Assembly (NCBI GenBank): GCA_003427395.1
Contig: BFEA01000693.1
Coordinates: 438,599 to 502,598 of the forward strand
DNA length: 64,000 nt
Reading direction: 5' to 3'
Source of the DNA: Chara braunii
Lineage: Eukaryota; Streptophyta; Charophyceae; Charales; Characeae
This document shows positions 53,720-63,489 of the stretch, in pieces. Every line of letters starts with the position of its first letter. The stretch's first letter is position 1. The notes beneath the pieces are model-generated. The model ran no database searches. It was not told where the DNA came from and saw only the letters and a program-made list of their open reading frames with translations. Both the position numbers and the translations under genes were made by a program.

Positions 53720-54039
53720 TTAAGGAGGAAGGGATCAAGCGCATGAAGATACAGCAGCAGTGGATAGACTCCGTACAACTCAATCGGACCACAGCATGTT
53801 ACGAGCCTACTTGGCTGTCTCTGTGAATGAATGGCAGGAAGGAAAAACTCAGAACCAAAGTCTCCCCATTCTGCAAAATGTGCAAAGAGAAGGGGAAATG
53901 GTGCTGCACTGCATTGTTCAGTGCCAACATGAGAAAATGGTCTGGGGGAAACCCACCAAGAAAACTGGATATTTATTGGAACGCAAGGAAGGTCCGCATG
54001 ACAAGTGACGCATCCAACCACCCAACCAGAGCAAGCTCT

Positions 54040-54410
54040 AGAACGTAATAGAGATGCAAGGAACTGGATTTTTATTGGAACACAAGTGATGCATCCAACC
54101 GCCCAGCCAGAGGCCAACTGGATTTTTATTGGAACACAAGGAAGGTCCCCACGACAAGTGAGTGATGAAACGTAATAGAGATACCGGGCGTTTGAGTAAG
54201 CCTTAGAGGAGCATTTATAAGAAGGCCTACCAGGTGGTTGGCCCCTGTGGCAATGCAAGCCCACGACAAGTGATGCATCCAAGCGCCCAGCCAGAGCGAG
54301 CTCTAGAACGTAATAGAGATACCGGGCGTTTGAGTAAGCCTTAGAGGAGCATTTATAAGAAGGCCTACCAGGTGGTAGGCCCCTGTGGCAATGCAAGCCT
54401 GGTGGAGGTT
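54040..54410. repeat. Complex tandem repeat, 138-bp period
   Basis: CGTAATAGAGATACCGGGCG at 54171 recurs at 54309, each followed by TTTGAGTAAGCCTTAGAGGA and AAGGCCTACCAGGTGGT. Smaller echoes (ACTGGATTTTTATTGGAACA, TGATGCATCCAA) precede them. Confidence 0.9.
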
Positions 54411-54713
54411 GTCAAGATGTGCTTTGTTTGAGGCATTTCAACAAATGGAGGCTTTTCCACGGATGACTGTGATGGAAAATCATTAGCACATATCCCCCTC
54501 CTCTCCTTGGCCTTCCCCCATCCCCTGCACCCAAGAAAGAACACTTTTCCATTCCCCACTCAAACAGCAATTCTGCAATGTTGATGTGGTGGTTAGTAGT
54601 TTTACATCGCCCTCTACTGTTGTAGGTAGTTCCTATTTGAAGCTGCATTATTATAAACCTTGTTCTGAGGCCAGTTGCCTGACATTTTTTTCATATTCTT
54701 TCTTAACCTGCAG

Positions 54714-54768
54714 GTGCAGAGGTCTGCTGCAGAAGAGGAGGAATGAAGAGGACGAGAAACAGCGCAAG
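54714..54768 (+). CDS. Host gene exon D (short, coiled coil)
   Basis: Acceptor TCTTAACCTGCAG, donor CGCAAG|GTGAGA. The 55-nt exon enters with one base completing the split codon from exon C, then reads CRGLLQKRRNEEDEKQRK and leaves in phase 0. A second acceptor, GTGCAG, lies 6 nt downstream and would keep the frame (a tandem-acceptor choice). The peptide is highly charged and helical, continuing the coiled coil. It is small, so support comes mainly from phase continuity on both sides. Confidence 0.7.
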
Positions 54769-55027
54769 GTGAGATTGTGCGGCACTTCCAGCCCCCCTTT
54801 TTGCAAGTGATTTTCGTAGGGTAGCAGGAGTACGTGAAAAACTGTATTTTGCATACCTTGTAGTATCTTTGAAAAGATATCAAAAGCGGACATACCGAGC
54901 TGCCATTCCTTGGTGCTTAACGTTTTCATGCCATTTGAAATGAACTGGGTTTGTGAAATCCAACACAGGAACATACTTTTGAAGCCCAAGTTTAGACTGC
55001 AAATAGGTCTGAAAAAAAAAAAAACAG

Positions 55028-55062
<35 letters not shown>

Positions 55063-55079
55063 GAAAACACCCGAAGTTC

Positions 55080-56229
55080 GTCCAAATTGCTCTCAGTCCC
55101 ATACAGTGAGGTCCAGTACATGTCCAGTCAAAGACCGTTGGAAAGCATTCTGGGGGAAAACCCATCAGAGCTACGAATTGGAAAGCATTGTGGGGAAAAA
55201 CCTATCAGAGCTATGAAATGGGGTAGAGTAAGCATGGGAAATAGTCTTTGGATCATTGCCGTTTGGTCAAGACTCGAAAGTCTATCTATGGGCATCAATA
55301 CAGATCTCGGAAAGTCCTTAGGCTGGTAGATCGGGGGTCAGGGGTCAAATCGAGGTACACGGGCTTTAGGAAACTCAGTGGCAGTTTCCGGAAGCTTCCA
55401 GGCTTGCTGGGTCAAGGCACACAATGGCTGTGACAAATTCTTGACCGTACAGAGCAAGAAATCTCAGCCATCCGAGAACAATATGCAAGACTAGCTCTGT
55501 TGTTAATTCTGCCTTGCACTTGTGGGAGTGCTGCAGGGAGCCAGTGTGCTAGCACTGTGGAGAGACAAGTGCAGATGGAGAGAGTGTGACACTGTCATAG
55601 CTAGAGTGGGAGGGATGGAGTCATATCCAAATCCAGTAGGTGCTGATGCACTATACAGAGTGATAGAAGAGGATAGATATGAGGTAGAGTCCAAGGCTTG
55701 AGGGAAGACGAAGATTACCTGGAGAATGTTCATCCATAGATGCTGCATGGAAGGAGCCCCATGGCATGTGCTTGTCGGTCTTCATCGAGAGTTAAAGGCA
55801 ATGTTGCTGGCGGGTACAAGTCTGGTGCCTTGCAGAGGAGGGTCTATGGTAGAGATTATAAGGGGGAAGGTCATGGTTAAAGATCATGAGTCTGGTGCCA
55901 ACAGAGGGGGGACTGTGCTTAAGGGTGGCAATGTGGTCATGGTTGAAGGAGACTCCATGATGATTTAGAAGACCGGTATTGTAAATTCGAGCTCCAGCAT
56001 TGTTGTGCTAGCCTTGGACAGACCGGCACTAGAGAGAGGATTTAGGAGAGTGACAGTGTCTGGTTTGGCAGTGGAGGAGCAGAGAGCAACAAGCCAGCGG
56101 TGAGAGAGAAGTCAACTTCAACATTGTACTTGCTTTGATGCCAACCACACACGATGCTTTCGCTCCGTGCACAGACCAGGTGACACACACAAATCGAAGC
56201 ACAGGTGAGATGTAACTCGAAGATAATAT
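55080..56229. other. No recognised gene
   Basis: Short frames only, after a long A-rich/AAAAG tract at 55010-55065. No repeat or transposon protein was recognised. Confidence 0.45.
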
Positions 56230-56370
56230 CCGCCGATCAACTCGGTTATACGATGTACAAGATGCGGCTATGGACGGGTGGAGAGCAATGACAAACTTCG
56301 GAGGGTTCTCAATACTCACTGCTGCAGCAGACTACTCTAGAATGGCACAAGATGTTAGTCAGTGTTTGGG
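56230..56370 (-). repeat. RING-family 3'-flank remnant (minus strand)
   Basis: On the minus strand this reads CATTCTAGAGTAGTCTGCTG, GCAGTGAGTATTGAGAACCC and GAAGTTTGTCATTGCTCTCC, matching the 3'-flank units at 10.49 kb and 17.47 kb. The ORF part is absent. Confidence 0.65.
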
Positions 56371-57206
56371 TTGCAAAAAAATAAAAAAATAAAAAAATAA
56401 AATGCTGTGGCTATGCCCACCAATCTCAAGGTTGGTTCTCTCCGCTACTCTGTCCAAGGTCTCTCCCCTCTCTGAATACCTCTCTTGGGTATCTCCCTCA
56501 CCACCTCAAAGTTGACCTGGCAATGGCTATCCCCTACTGCTACCAGCCAGAGCCAAGGAAACAGCGCAAGTCAAACCTTACTTCTCTGTGTCTGTCTGTC
56601 CAAGGTTTCCCTCCTGGCTGAATACCCCTCTTGAGTACGTGCCTCACCTCCGCACGCTTGTCCTGGCTATGTCTACACCTTGGTGCTACCAGCCAGAGCC
56701 AAGGGAACAGCACAAGTTGCAGTATCTCCAGCCACACACTCTGAAGTATCCCAAACCAGCACGGCAGCACTGCTGCAAGGTCGCACAAGTGAGTATCTGT
56801 TGACGGCTTTCCCAACTGGACTTTTGCACTTGACGATTTGCCTTCCAGACTACAGCTGCCGGTTATGGGTCCGCTACCCTACTACATTTTTTTTTTTTTT
56901 ATGTTTGTCTGCGTACTTTTCTGGGAAGTTGCTGCTGACTCGACTGACTGACAACTAGCCGAGTGACGTGTACTGTATTTTTCACCCGCAGAACTGGTAC
57001 CTAGGAGAAGCTCCCTTCCACGGCGTACATAAAGCTAACCTACCTAAAGCTTTGTGCATACATGACTGGGACCAGCGATGGGACTGGAACTGGGATAGGA
57101 ACCAGGGCTGCAGTTGTGAAATCCTTCCGAATAATTCATATTCATTGTTTATGTTTTTAAAGAGTATATTTACACGGTCTTGTTCTTCTTCATCACTAAG
57201 TCTCAT

Positions 57207-58104
57207 TGCAAGGAACCAATCAATGAGAACACAAACTTTCCAAGCAGCGAAAGACTCAAAGCAGAAAAGCATATATGAACAAAGTCGAAAGCACAATTAC
57301 AAGGCCAAGAGCACAACGAATGAGAACAGACTGACACGGAAGTCTCTTGATAAAGAAAGCCTAACTTCTTGCTCTACTCGTCAATACAACACCCACGTAG
57401 CCACTCTACTATGATGTGACCGCCTGCACGAATCCCGCTCTGAGGGGAAAATAAAACTTGTCTACATACAGCCTACTCTCTCTCACTGTCTTCTCCCTCT
57501 GTCCACACTCCTCTCGCCTAACAATGCTGCAGAGTCTGACCACCATGAGTGTGCTATATGGCCATCACCAGGTAAGCCTGCCTGTCCCTAGTGGTCCACC
57601 CCTGATCACCCCAGCCCCAGCGCCACCATTCTCTGACCTCAGTGAGCTATAGCTGCCGCTGAGTGGAGCAGCTACCCCATGGCTGCTCCTCCCTCCGTCC
57701 TTGTGTGAGCACTGGCCTGGCTGCATTCACTATGAGCAGAGCTGTCGCTGGCAGCCATTGCATCCTTGTGTAAGCACTGGTTTGGCTACGAGCGCTATGA
57801 GCAGAGGGAGTGCTGACATCCAGTGCCTCCAATTGTGTGGAATGTTGTGGGCACCTTCCTTTTGTTGTTTCCTGCAGGCCGCGGCTACCTGGCTGGGGCT
57901 GGGCTCATTCCAGGTCTGAACCTTCTGGACTGGGTACTAGGGCCTCAGCCTCTGCAACTAACTGCGAGGCTGGGCCTACCGGTTGGTTGGAGCGTTGCCC
58001 CCAGCCTTCCTTCCAACTGCCTTAACCCCAGCCGTCACTCAGGTCCAGGCCTGAATTTTCTTGGCAGGCCCAGGTGGAGGCCTGCCAAGGCCTAGAGCCT
58101 CACA
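57207..58104 (-). mobile_element. LTR copy (minus orientation)
   Basis: TGCAAGGAACC at the left and GAGCCTCACA at the right give TG...CA ends. It is closely related to 62588-63400: TCAATGAGAAC, TCTCTTGA(T/C)AAAGAAA, CTACT(A/G)TGATGTGACCG and CACCAGGTAAG occur in both. This pair forms a subgroup of the LTR family. It lies at the 3' side of chromovirus D and may be its LTR or an independent solo copy. Confidence 0.65.
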
Positions 58105-58523
58105 TTCCTGCCCCATTAGGTTCAAAGCCCACTGAGCAACCATAGCTGCGCCAGTGCTAGTTAGTATTAGTAGGGATAGTTAGTAGAAGATACCAGTGAG
58201 TAGTATTCAAAGTAGATCCTCGTGTGATAGGGAGTGTGCATGCATGATGAGTGAGAGTAGACCAGGACCATAGACATAGAGGGAGAGAGAGAAGAAAACA
58301 GACGAGAGAGAGGGAGGTGTGAGCTATGGTGAGTCTGGTGACACTTACCTGTTGAGCGCTGTAGACGTTTGGTAGCCTGTGCTAAGAGAGAGCCAGGCTT
58401 GGAACTCGTGATTGATTGAAGAGTACTTGAACTCTGTTCGGCGCTATACATATTTGGACTCGTGATTTTCTCTCTTAATCTGGTTTAAGAATTGAGTTGA
58501 GCTTCCTGGTTCTCATTCATTTT

Positions 58524-58832
58524 CTATTGGGCTTTGTGTGAGACATCGCAATCTGTGAAATCTGTGTTTATGCATGTGATCTGAAGCACACCAGCAAGTG
58601 ATGAGCAGCCGGGTTCCTTGCACAATTCTTCCCTGGTGTAGCATCGATCTTCCTTGGGATCTAGATGACCCTTGAAGGCCATTGTGAACTGCACCTGCAG
58701 CTCAGGAGGTCTTCCTCTGCCGGGTGGTTTTTGCATATGCATTACTTGATGTTCCACAGTACGGTCGATCCCGACCTGTCCTCCTGCCACAGTTGGGTAC
58801 AGCACTAAACCTCCAGGAAGGAAACTGATCAC
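58524..58832 (-). pseudogene. Chromodomain fragment of chromovirus D
   Basis: The frame contains KPPGRGRPPELQVQFTMAFK then GHLDPKEDRCYTREELCKE, equivalent to GRGRPPKP...EYIVHFRHHTDSKEGRWISREEL of element C. The conserved Trp of the fold is replaced by Cys. Downstream residues are unrelated. Confidence 0.75.
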
Positions 58833-59265
58833 TGTGTGAAAAAAGCAACAGTTCAGATGCGTGGAAAACAGGGTAAGTGTTGAGATGCGGGGGGAGGTCT
58901 TATCACATTAGAACGGCCATCGGGATCGTTCTCCACAATGTCAAAGATAGCCCAGGGACCAAACTACTGTGGGACCAACTTTCGTGATACGTCCTGCTTT
59001 GACATGAACTCTGATGATCTAATCGAGGCTTCGTCACCTAGCCGTAGCTACTCTTCTATGGCTATTTTCTGAGGCTGTCATTGCCTTGAGCTTCCTGTAG
59101 CTGTTTCGTTTCGTTTCGTTTCTTTTTTTTTTTTTTTCACCTCAGGATCTCCTCAAGGTCTTTGAGTCTCAGCAATAATTGATCTGAGACCTGAGTTCAC
59201 ATACTCTCCGAACTTTATTTAAAACAAAGAATTCAAGATTTACTAATTTAGTAATTTAGTCAATT

Positions 59266-59505
59266 TTAGTGCCTACGGCGGAGCTTCCTGTTGCTGTTGT
59301 GGAGTGTGTTTGGGGTGCTAACTTCTGTTTCGGGTCTGGGAACAAGGAGTCCAGGGAGACCTTGGCTTCCATCCCAGATGCAGTTGATTAAATGGCTGGC
59401 CTGTGGCTGACTGATCGCATTGTTATCCAGCCGAGCTACTTGTGGCAGTTTGACATCCCAGTCTAGCTGATCAGGAAAAACGAAATGCCTCAAAAGCTCC
59501 TGCAC
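59266..59505 (-). pseudogene. Integrase core end of chromovirus D
   Basis: MQELLRHFVFPDQLDWDVKL, PQVARLDNNAISQPQASHLI and NCIWDG correspond to QHVPRHYIKPSQDDWDEKLP...LYNNVVHSTTGVSPNQLHLG of element C, with several substitutions. Confidence 0.75.
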
Positions 59506-59769
59506 TGGTTAGATTATACATTCAACCTATCCGTTAGATTCAAGGTGATTCCCTGATGTCACCTCGAGTACAGAACCGAGCTTGGCAGCCCAATTCTGCC
59601 TCTGTTCACTTGTTAACCTGACATCTCCGTCACTGCAATGCTTTTCCAAAGTCTTTGATCCAGGGATTGGAAAATTCGTTGATTACTAATTCTGCCTTGG
59701 TAGAGGTATAAAATTGTGCAAATTAAGAACTCTGTGAATAATACCCGAATTCTGTTCACTCCCAGGCTA

Positions 59770-60000
59770 CCACTGGGGCCGCCCCGGTCACCTTGTTTGC
59801 CTGGGCGGCACGGCCGTGCAAGGACCAAAGAAGGTCCCAGCAAAAAAAAAAAAAAAAGTTAAGAAACTGAAAAAAAAAATGTTTTCATTGTTATGCAGAA
59901 AAATAAGCTGAACAACTTTTGCCTCAGAGTCACACTTTTTTTTTTTTTTTGGCCCGGCCAGGCAAGTGGTCCCGGGCCACTCTTGTGGCCTAGGTTTACT
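59770..60000. mobile_element. Short GC-ended insertion in chromovirus D
   Basis: Sequence between the integrase halves has GC-rich, partly inverted ends (CACTGGGGCCGCCCCGG on the left; GGCCCGGGACCACTTGCCTG on minus at the right) and an A/T-rich core with A and T runs. It resembles the GC-ended hAT-like elements, but no exact target duplication was identified. Confidence 0.4.
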
Positions 60001-60009
60001 CCCCTTTCT

Positions 60010-60226
60010 GCTTCTCACCAACATGTCAATGAAGTCCATGGCCAGGGATTGACCTGCTCCCTGAGGTATGGGAAGTGGCTTAATCAAGCCTAGAGGGGCC
60101 TGAGTCCTAGGTTTGTTCCGTTGACAAATCAGATAGATCCGGGCATCCCTCTTCATACCAGCTTACCAGAACCGCTGCAGCATGTTGGCCTAACTTTTCC
60201 TAAACCCCTAAAAATAGGCTCCTAAG
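60010..60226 (-). pseudogene. Integrase N-terminal piece of chromovirus D
   Basis: MKRDARIYLICQRNKPRTQA, PLGLIKPLPIPQGAGQSLAM and DFIDMLVRSRKG match the CQVCQRDKP...SMDFMDTLV stretch, keeping the first catalytic Asp but losing one zinc-ligand Cys (LICQ for QVCQ context). Confidence 0.8.
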
Positions 60227-61516
60227 CTAGCTTTCCCGGGCCGCCTGGCTGGGCACGCCCGGCCTGGCGCCCCGGGCGCCTCGCTCGGGTAGGGACCTCG
60301 CCCGGGGTACCCTGGGCATGAAAAAAGTCCACCGAATTTATTTATTTTTTGTTTTTGGTCTGCGGGGCCTTGCTGCGCTCTCCCAGTAGTCCCCAAATCC
60401 GGCCTCGTTGTTTTTTTCAGGCATATAGGTTTCAGTGTGTCGAGGGGGGGGTGCGGGGTAGGGGGAGGGGGGATTAGGGGTTGTCCGTTTTGCAGGACGG
60501 GGGAGGGAGACTATGGAGGAAGAGGGAGGGAGACTGATAAGGAGGAGGAGGGGGGAGGGAGACTATGGCAGAGGAAGGGAGATTGAAGGGAGATTGATGT
60601 GGAGGAAGAGAGGGAGCTATGGCGGAGGAAGGTGAGAGGTAAGTATGTGGAGGGAGGTTTAGTGATGGAGGATGGGGGCGAGAGGGAGACTGTGGACAGA
60701 GGCTGGCTGATGTGGAGGGAGGAGAAAGGGAGACTATTTGGAGGGAGGGAGACTGAAGGAGGAAGAGAAAGGAGAGAGGGAACCACTATGGCGGAGCAAG
60801 GAGGTGAAAGCAGCGCTAGAGAGGGAACCGCTATGGCGGAGCAAGGAGGTGAAAGAAGAAGCGCTATGGCAGAGCACGAAGAAGAGGAGGACGAAGAAGA
60901 AGAAGAGGACGAAGAAGAAGAAGAAGAAGAAGAAGGGACGAAAGAAGAATGAAAAGAAGAAAACGAAGAACTGAAGACAGTGAGAAGAGGAGGAAGAAGA
61001 AGATGACGATGGCGTGGATGGAGGGCCACAATGATGGTGTGGCTGGAGGGCGATGACGATGACGCGGAAGGAGGGCGGCAGGGCAACGACGACAATGGCA
61101 AGGAGGACCGCGGCACGGCGACGATGGCGAGGACATCGACGGCAAGGCGACGACAAACTAGCGCGGGGAGTAGTCTGGCGGAGGGCGCAGAGCCGTGCGA
61201 GAAGTCCCGAGATTCGAATTCAAAATCTTGGGCCTTCGGCGCCGTTGATCAATGCAGATCAATGGCCGAGGCGGGGGAAAAAAAAAAAAACATGAAACGG
61301 GGCCTACCGGACCCTGAAAGTTTTCACGGCCACCGCCAAATGTTTTGTTTCCCTCCGGCCCATAGGCCCGCAGCGCGAAAAAAAAAAAAATTGGCGGTTT
61401 TTGGGGGCGGCGCTGAGGGGGCCCGGGTGCCTGGCCGGGGGGGTTGCACGGCCGGGCACCCCGAGCGCCCTTCCGGGCGACCTGGGGTGGCCCGGGCGCC
61501 CGGGCTGGAAAGCTAG
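60227..61516. mobile_element. hAT-like non-autonomous transposon with GGA/GAA core (second family)
   Basis: Bounded by CTAGCTTTCC and GGAAAGCTAG with flanking 8-bp CTCCTAAG (60219-60226) and CTTCTAAG (61517-61524), a target duplication with one mismatch. Subterminal DNA is GC-rich (CCCGGGCCGCC, GGCGCCCGGGC). The interior is purine-rich on plus, with GAA tracts at 60868-60960, plus A runs. No transposase. It was inserted into chromovirus D, whose sequence continues on both sides. Confidence 0.8.
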
Positions 61517-61699
61517 CTTCTAAGTGGTTTACTGTTGGGCACACAGAGTCTCTCTACCCTATCCTTACTCAGAAACAGCAATCCCTCTATCATCCTATAC
61601 GCTTCACTCACCTTTCTATCTTGTGCGTTTGGACGTCTGATGATTTCATTGAGAAGATTGTTGTCATTCCTGTAGGGCCATTCCACCTGCTGACGTACA

Positions 61700-62110
61700 T
61701 GTCGATCAATGTATATTCCGGCCTATAGATCAAATGCAGTCGGTCGGCGTGACAATGCCTCAGTAACCACATTTTACTGCCCTTTGACATGCTTTAGCAT
61801 GAAGTCTAAGTTGTCAAACATATCAATGAATGACAACCAACACTTCTATGAATCGGACACTGCAGATGTCTATCGTGGAGATAGTGCTTCTAGTGTTCCA
61901 AGGTCATATAGAGAGCATATGGTTCCTTTCTACAGGTGGAGGGTGTTCTTCCCCCGATTACAGTGTACGGTTATTATAGCTGTATTTGGGGCACTTTCAG
62001 TGTAAATACAGCAATAATGACCGTACGTTGTATTTGGGGGGAGGAAGGTAGTTTCTCAGATGGCATCTTCTTCAACATGTTGTCGACAGGTTCCCCAAAC
62101 ATGGCTTTGG
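61700..62110 (-). pseudogene. RNase H fragment of chromovirus D
   Basis: The minus strand encodes, across shifts, KKMPSEKLP, then a T2-type MITE, then YALYMTLEH and KHYLHDRHLQCPIHR, LKHVKGSKN-like, and an ALSRRPTA equivalent. This follows the SKKM...STYERELYALYRAL...ADALSRR layout of element B. Confidence 0.65.
61930..62051. mobile_element. T2-type MITE inside the RNase H fragment
   Basis: Ends CTAC...TTCTTCCCCC and GGGGGGAGGAAGGTAG are inverted. The inner arms ACAGTGTACGGT and ACCGTACGTTGT also pair, as do GCTGTATTT and AAATACAGC. It interrupts RNase H codons, which gives its insertion site. Exact borders are approximate. Confidence 0.6.
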
Positions 62111-62195
62111 CAAATCTGGGAATCCTTACATTATGGTTCTAATGGGAATCCTCAAACATGGATTTGTCTTCTATTCTATTCTCTTCTTATGGCAG

Positions 62196-62339
62196 GCTGC
62201 GGAGTTGGAAAAAATGCTTGCAGAAGTTAAGAAAAAGCTGGAGATTGTGACCCGAGAGAGGGATGTCGAGAAAAGGCGGCTAACGAAACAGAGGCAGGAT
62301 GCAGAGAAGCAAGTTCAAGAGCTTCAGCAAAAATTGAAG
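62196..62339 (+). CDS. Host gene exon E (coiled coil)
   Basis: Acceptor TTCTTATGGCAG, donor TTGAAG|GTTCGT (weaker at +3 to +5). Exactly 48 codons in phase 0/0: AAELEKMLAEVKKKLEIVTR, ERDVEKRRLTKQRQDAEKQV, QELQQKLK. Heptad positions carry Leu/Ile/Val at regular spacing, so this is a clear coiled coil, continuous with exons C and D. Many cytoskeletal and scaffold proteins have such segments, so no name is assigned. The gene continues downstream of the window. Confidence 0.85.
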
Positions 62340-62587
62340 GTTCGTTGTTTCTGGTGTGCTGCTGCTTGTGCATCCTTTGTGTGTGTGCTATGGCCCTGCA
62401 GATTCAGGTCATGCATCAACTTGCAACTCTCACTGTCTTGTCCGCTGCCAAATTGCAAGTCTGTCCAGCCAAGTCTGACTGAAAGTATTTCCAGACTCAG
62501 ATCAGCCCATGTGCAAACTGGATTAACAGTGTACAAGTACAGGAACGTGTATATCTGAGGAGAACACAGTAAGTGCGGCTGAAAGGC

Positions 62588-63400
62588 TGCACAAGGAACC
62601 GTTCAATGAGAACTCCAAATTTCCAAAATGCAGAAGCTCATAGAAGACCAAGCATGATTGAGCTGAGTTAAAAGCAGAATACAAATCGGAGATCACACCG
62701 GTTAGGAGCACATAGAACACTGACTTGACTGAAGTCTCTTGACAAAGAAATCCCCACTTCTTGCCTCCAATAGTCAATACAACCTCAATGTAGTGGCCCT
62801 ACTGTGATGTGACCGGCTTACTTTTTCCCCCAACACACCAGTCTACTACTCTCACCCTATCTCTGTCCTCTCTTGTCACTCACTGGATGCTGCTGAAGAG
62901 CTCATACAGGCTGCTCCTCGTCAACACCAGGTAAGATCCGCCAGTCCCTCTGTCTCCCTCCTCTTCCTAACCACACCACGCCTTGCCATTGTGCCACCCT
63001 GTGTAGCACGACCCAGCTATGGCAGGCGCTAGGCCAACAGCCACTGCAGCTCCCTCCTCCTGTAGGGGTGTGCAGTGGCTGCAATGCACTTTTCCTGTGC
63101 TGCTGCAATGCACTTATCCTGTGCTGCTGCAATGGTGCCCCTACCCGAGTGTCCTCTGCCCGGCAGCCTCCCTCCTTTTGCCTGCTCCAGTGGCCGCAGT
63201 CTGGTGCCAGTATGCAGTGCCTACTACCCACGAGTCCGAGTCTGGGTCCCGGTAACTCACTGGAGGCTAGGCCTACTGGTTAGTTGCAGGGGCCGGCACT
63301 TGTGTCCGGCCCGGAATTTTTCCCTACCCACCTTCACTTTCATTTTCTCAGGCCTGCCATCGCTTTGGCCATCCTGGCGTTCGTTGCGTTTTTTCTACTC
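62588..63400 (-). mobile_element. LTR copy (minus orientation)
   Basis: Paired with 57207-58104 by shared blocks (AAGGAACC, TCAATGAGAACTCC, GACTGAAGTCTCTTGACAAA, TGATGTGACCGGCTTAC, CAACACCAGGTAAG). The right boundary is uncertain; U3-like sequence (CTACCCACCTTCACTTTC, TCAGGCCTGCCATC) extends to about 63400. Confidence 0.65.
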
Positions 63401-63489
63401 CTTCCTTGGAACAGCCAGCCCGTCAACTGTCCTAAACTCCTCACACGCCTTTCTGTCTTGTATAGCAAGTCTGTGATGATATCCTTGAG

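Larger units (their letters stand above)
53125..54020 (+). pseudogene. Second LINE ORF2 C-terminal fragment, split by a MITE
   Basis: The frame 52966-53379 encodes (D)xxDLEFDxxEWGW repeats and then KYSIGLQDKG, matching QDLEVDPAEWAW...KYTVKLGY of the LINE at 50.3 kb. Further on, across frames at 53827-53950, it reads VNEWQEGK, PFCKMCKEKG and EMVLHCIVQCQHEKMVW, a zf-RVT CxxC...HxxxxC element. The segment 53421-53533 is repeated at 53725-53835 (AACTCAATC(A/G)GACCACAGCA), with the MITE between. Confidence 0.75.
58500..62110 (-). mobile_element. Chromovirus D remnant with nested insertions
   Basis: Read right to left: RNase H fragments (62100-61700, split by a T2-type MITE at about 61930-62051), linker, then a hAT-like element (61516-60227) inserted just before the integrase zinc module, integrase N-terminus (60226-60010), a short GC-ended insertion (about 60000-59770), integrase C-terminus (59505-59266) and chromodomain (58832-58524). 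The order matches elements B and C. All parts carry stops and shifts. Confidence 0.8.

Noticed and set aside
60511-61156. Ser/Pro-rich 201- and 140-codon minus frames
   Set aside because: They are translations of the complementary C/T strand of the purine core of a hAT-like element.
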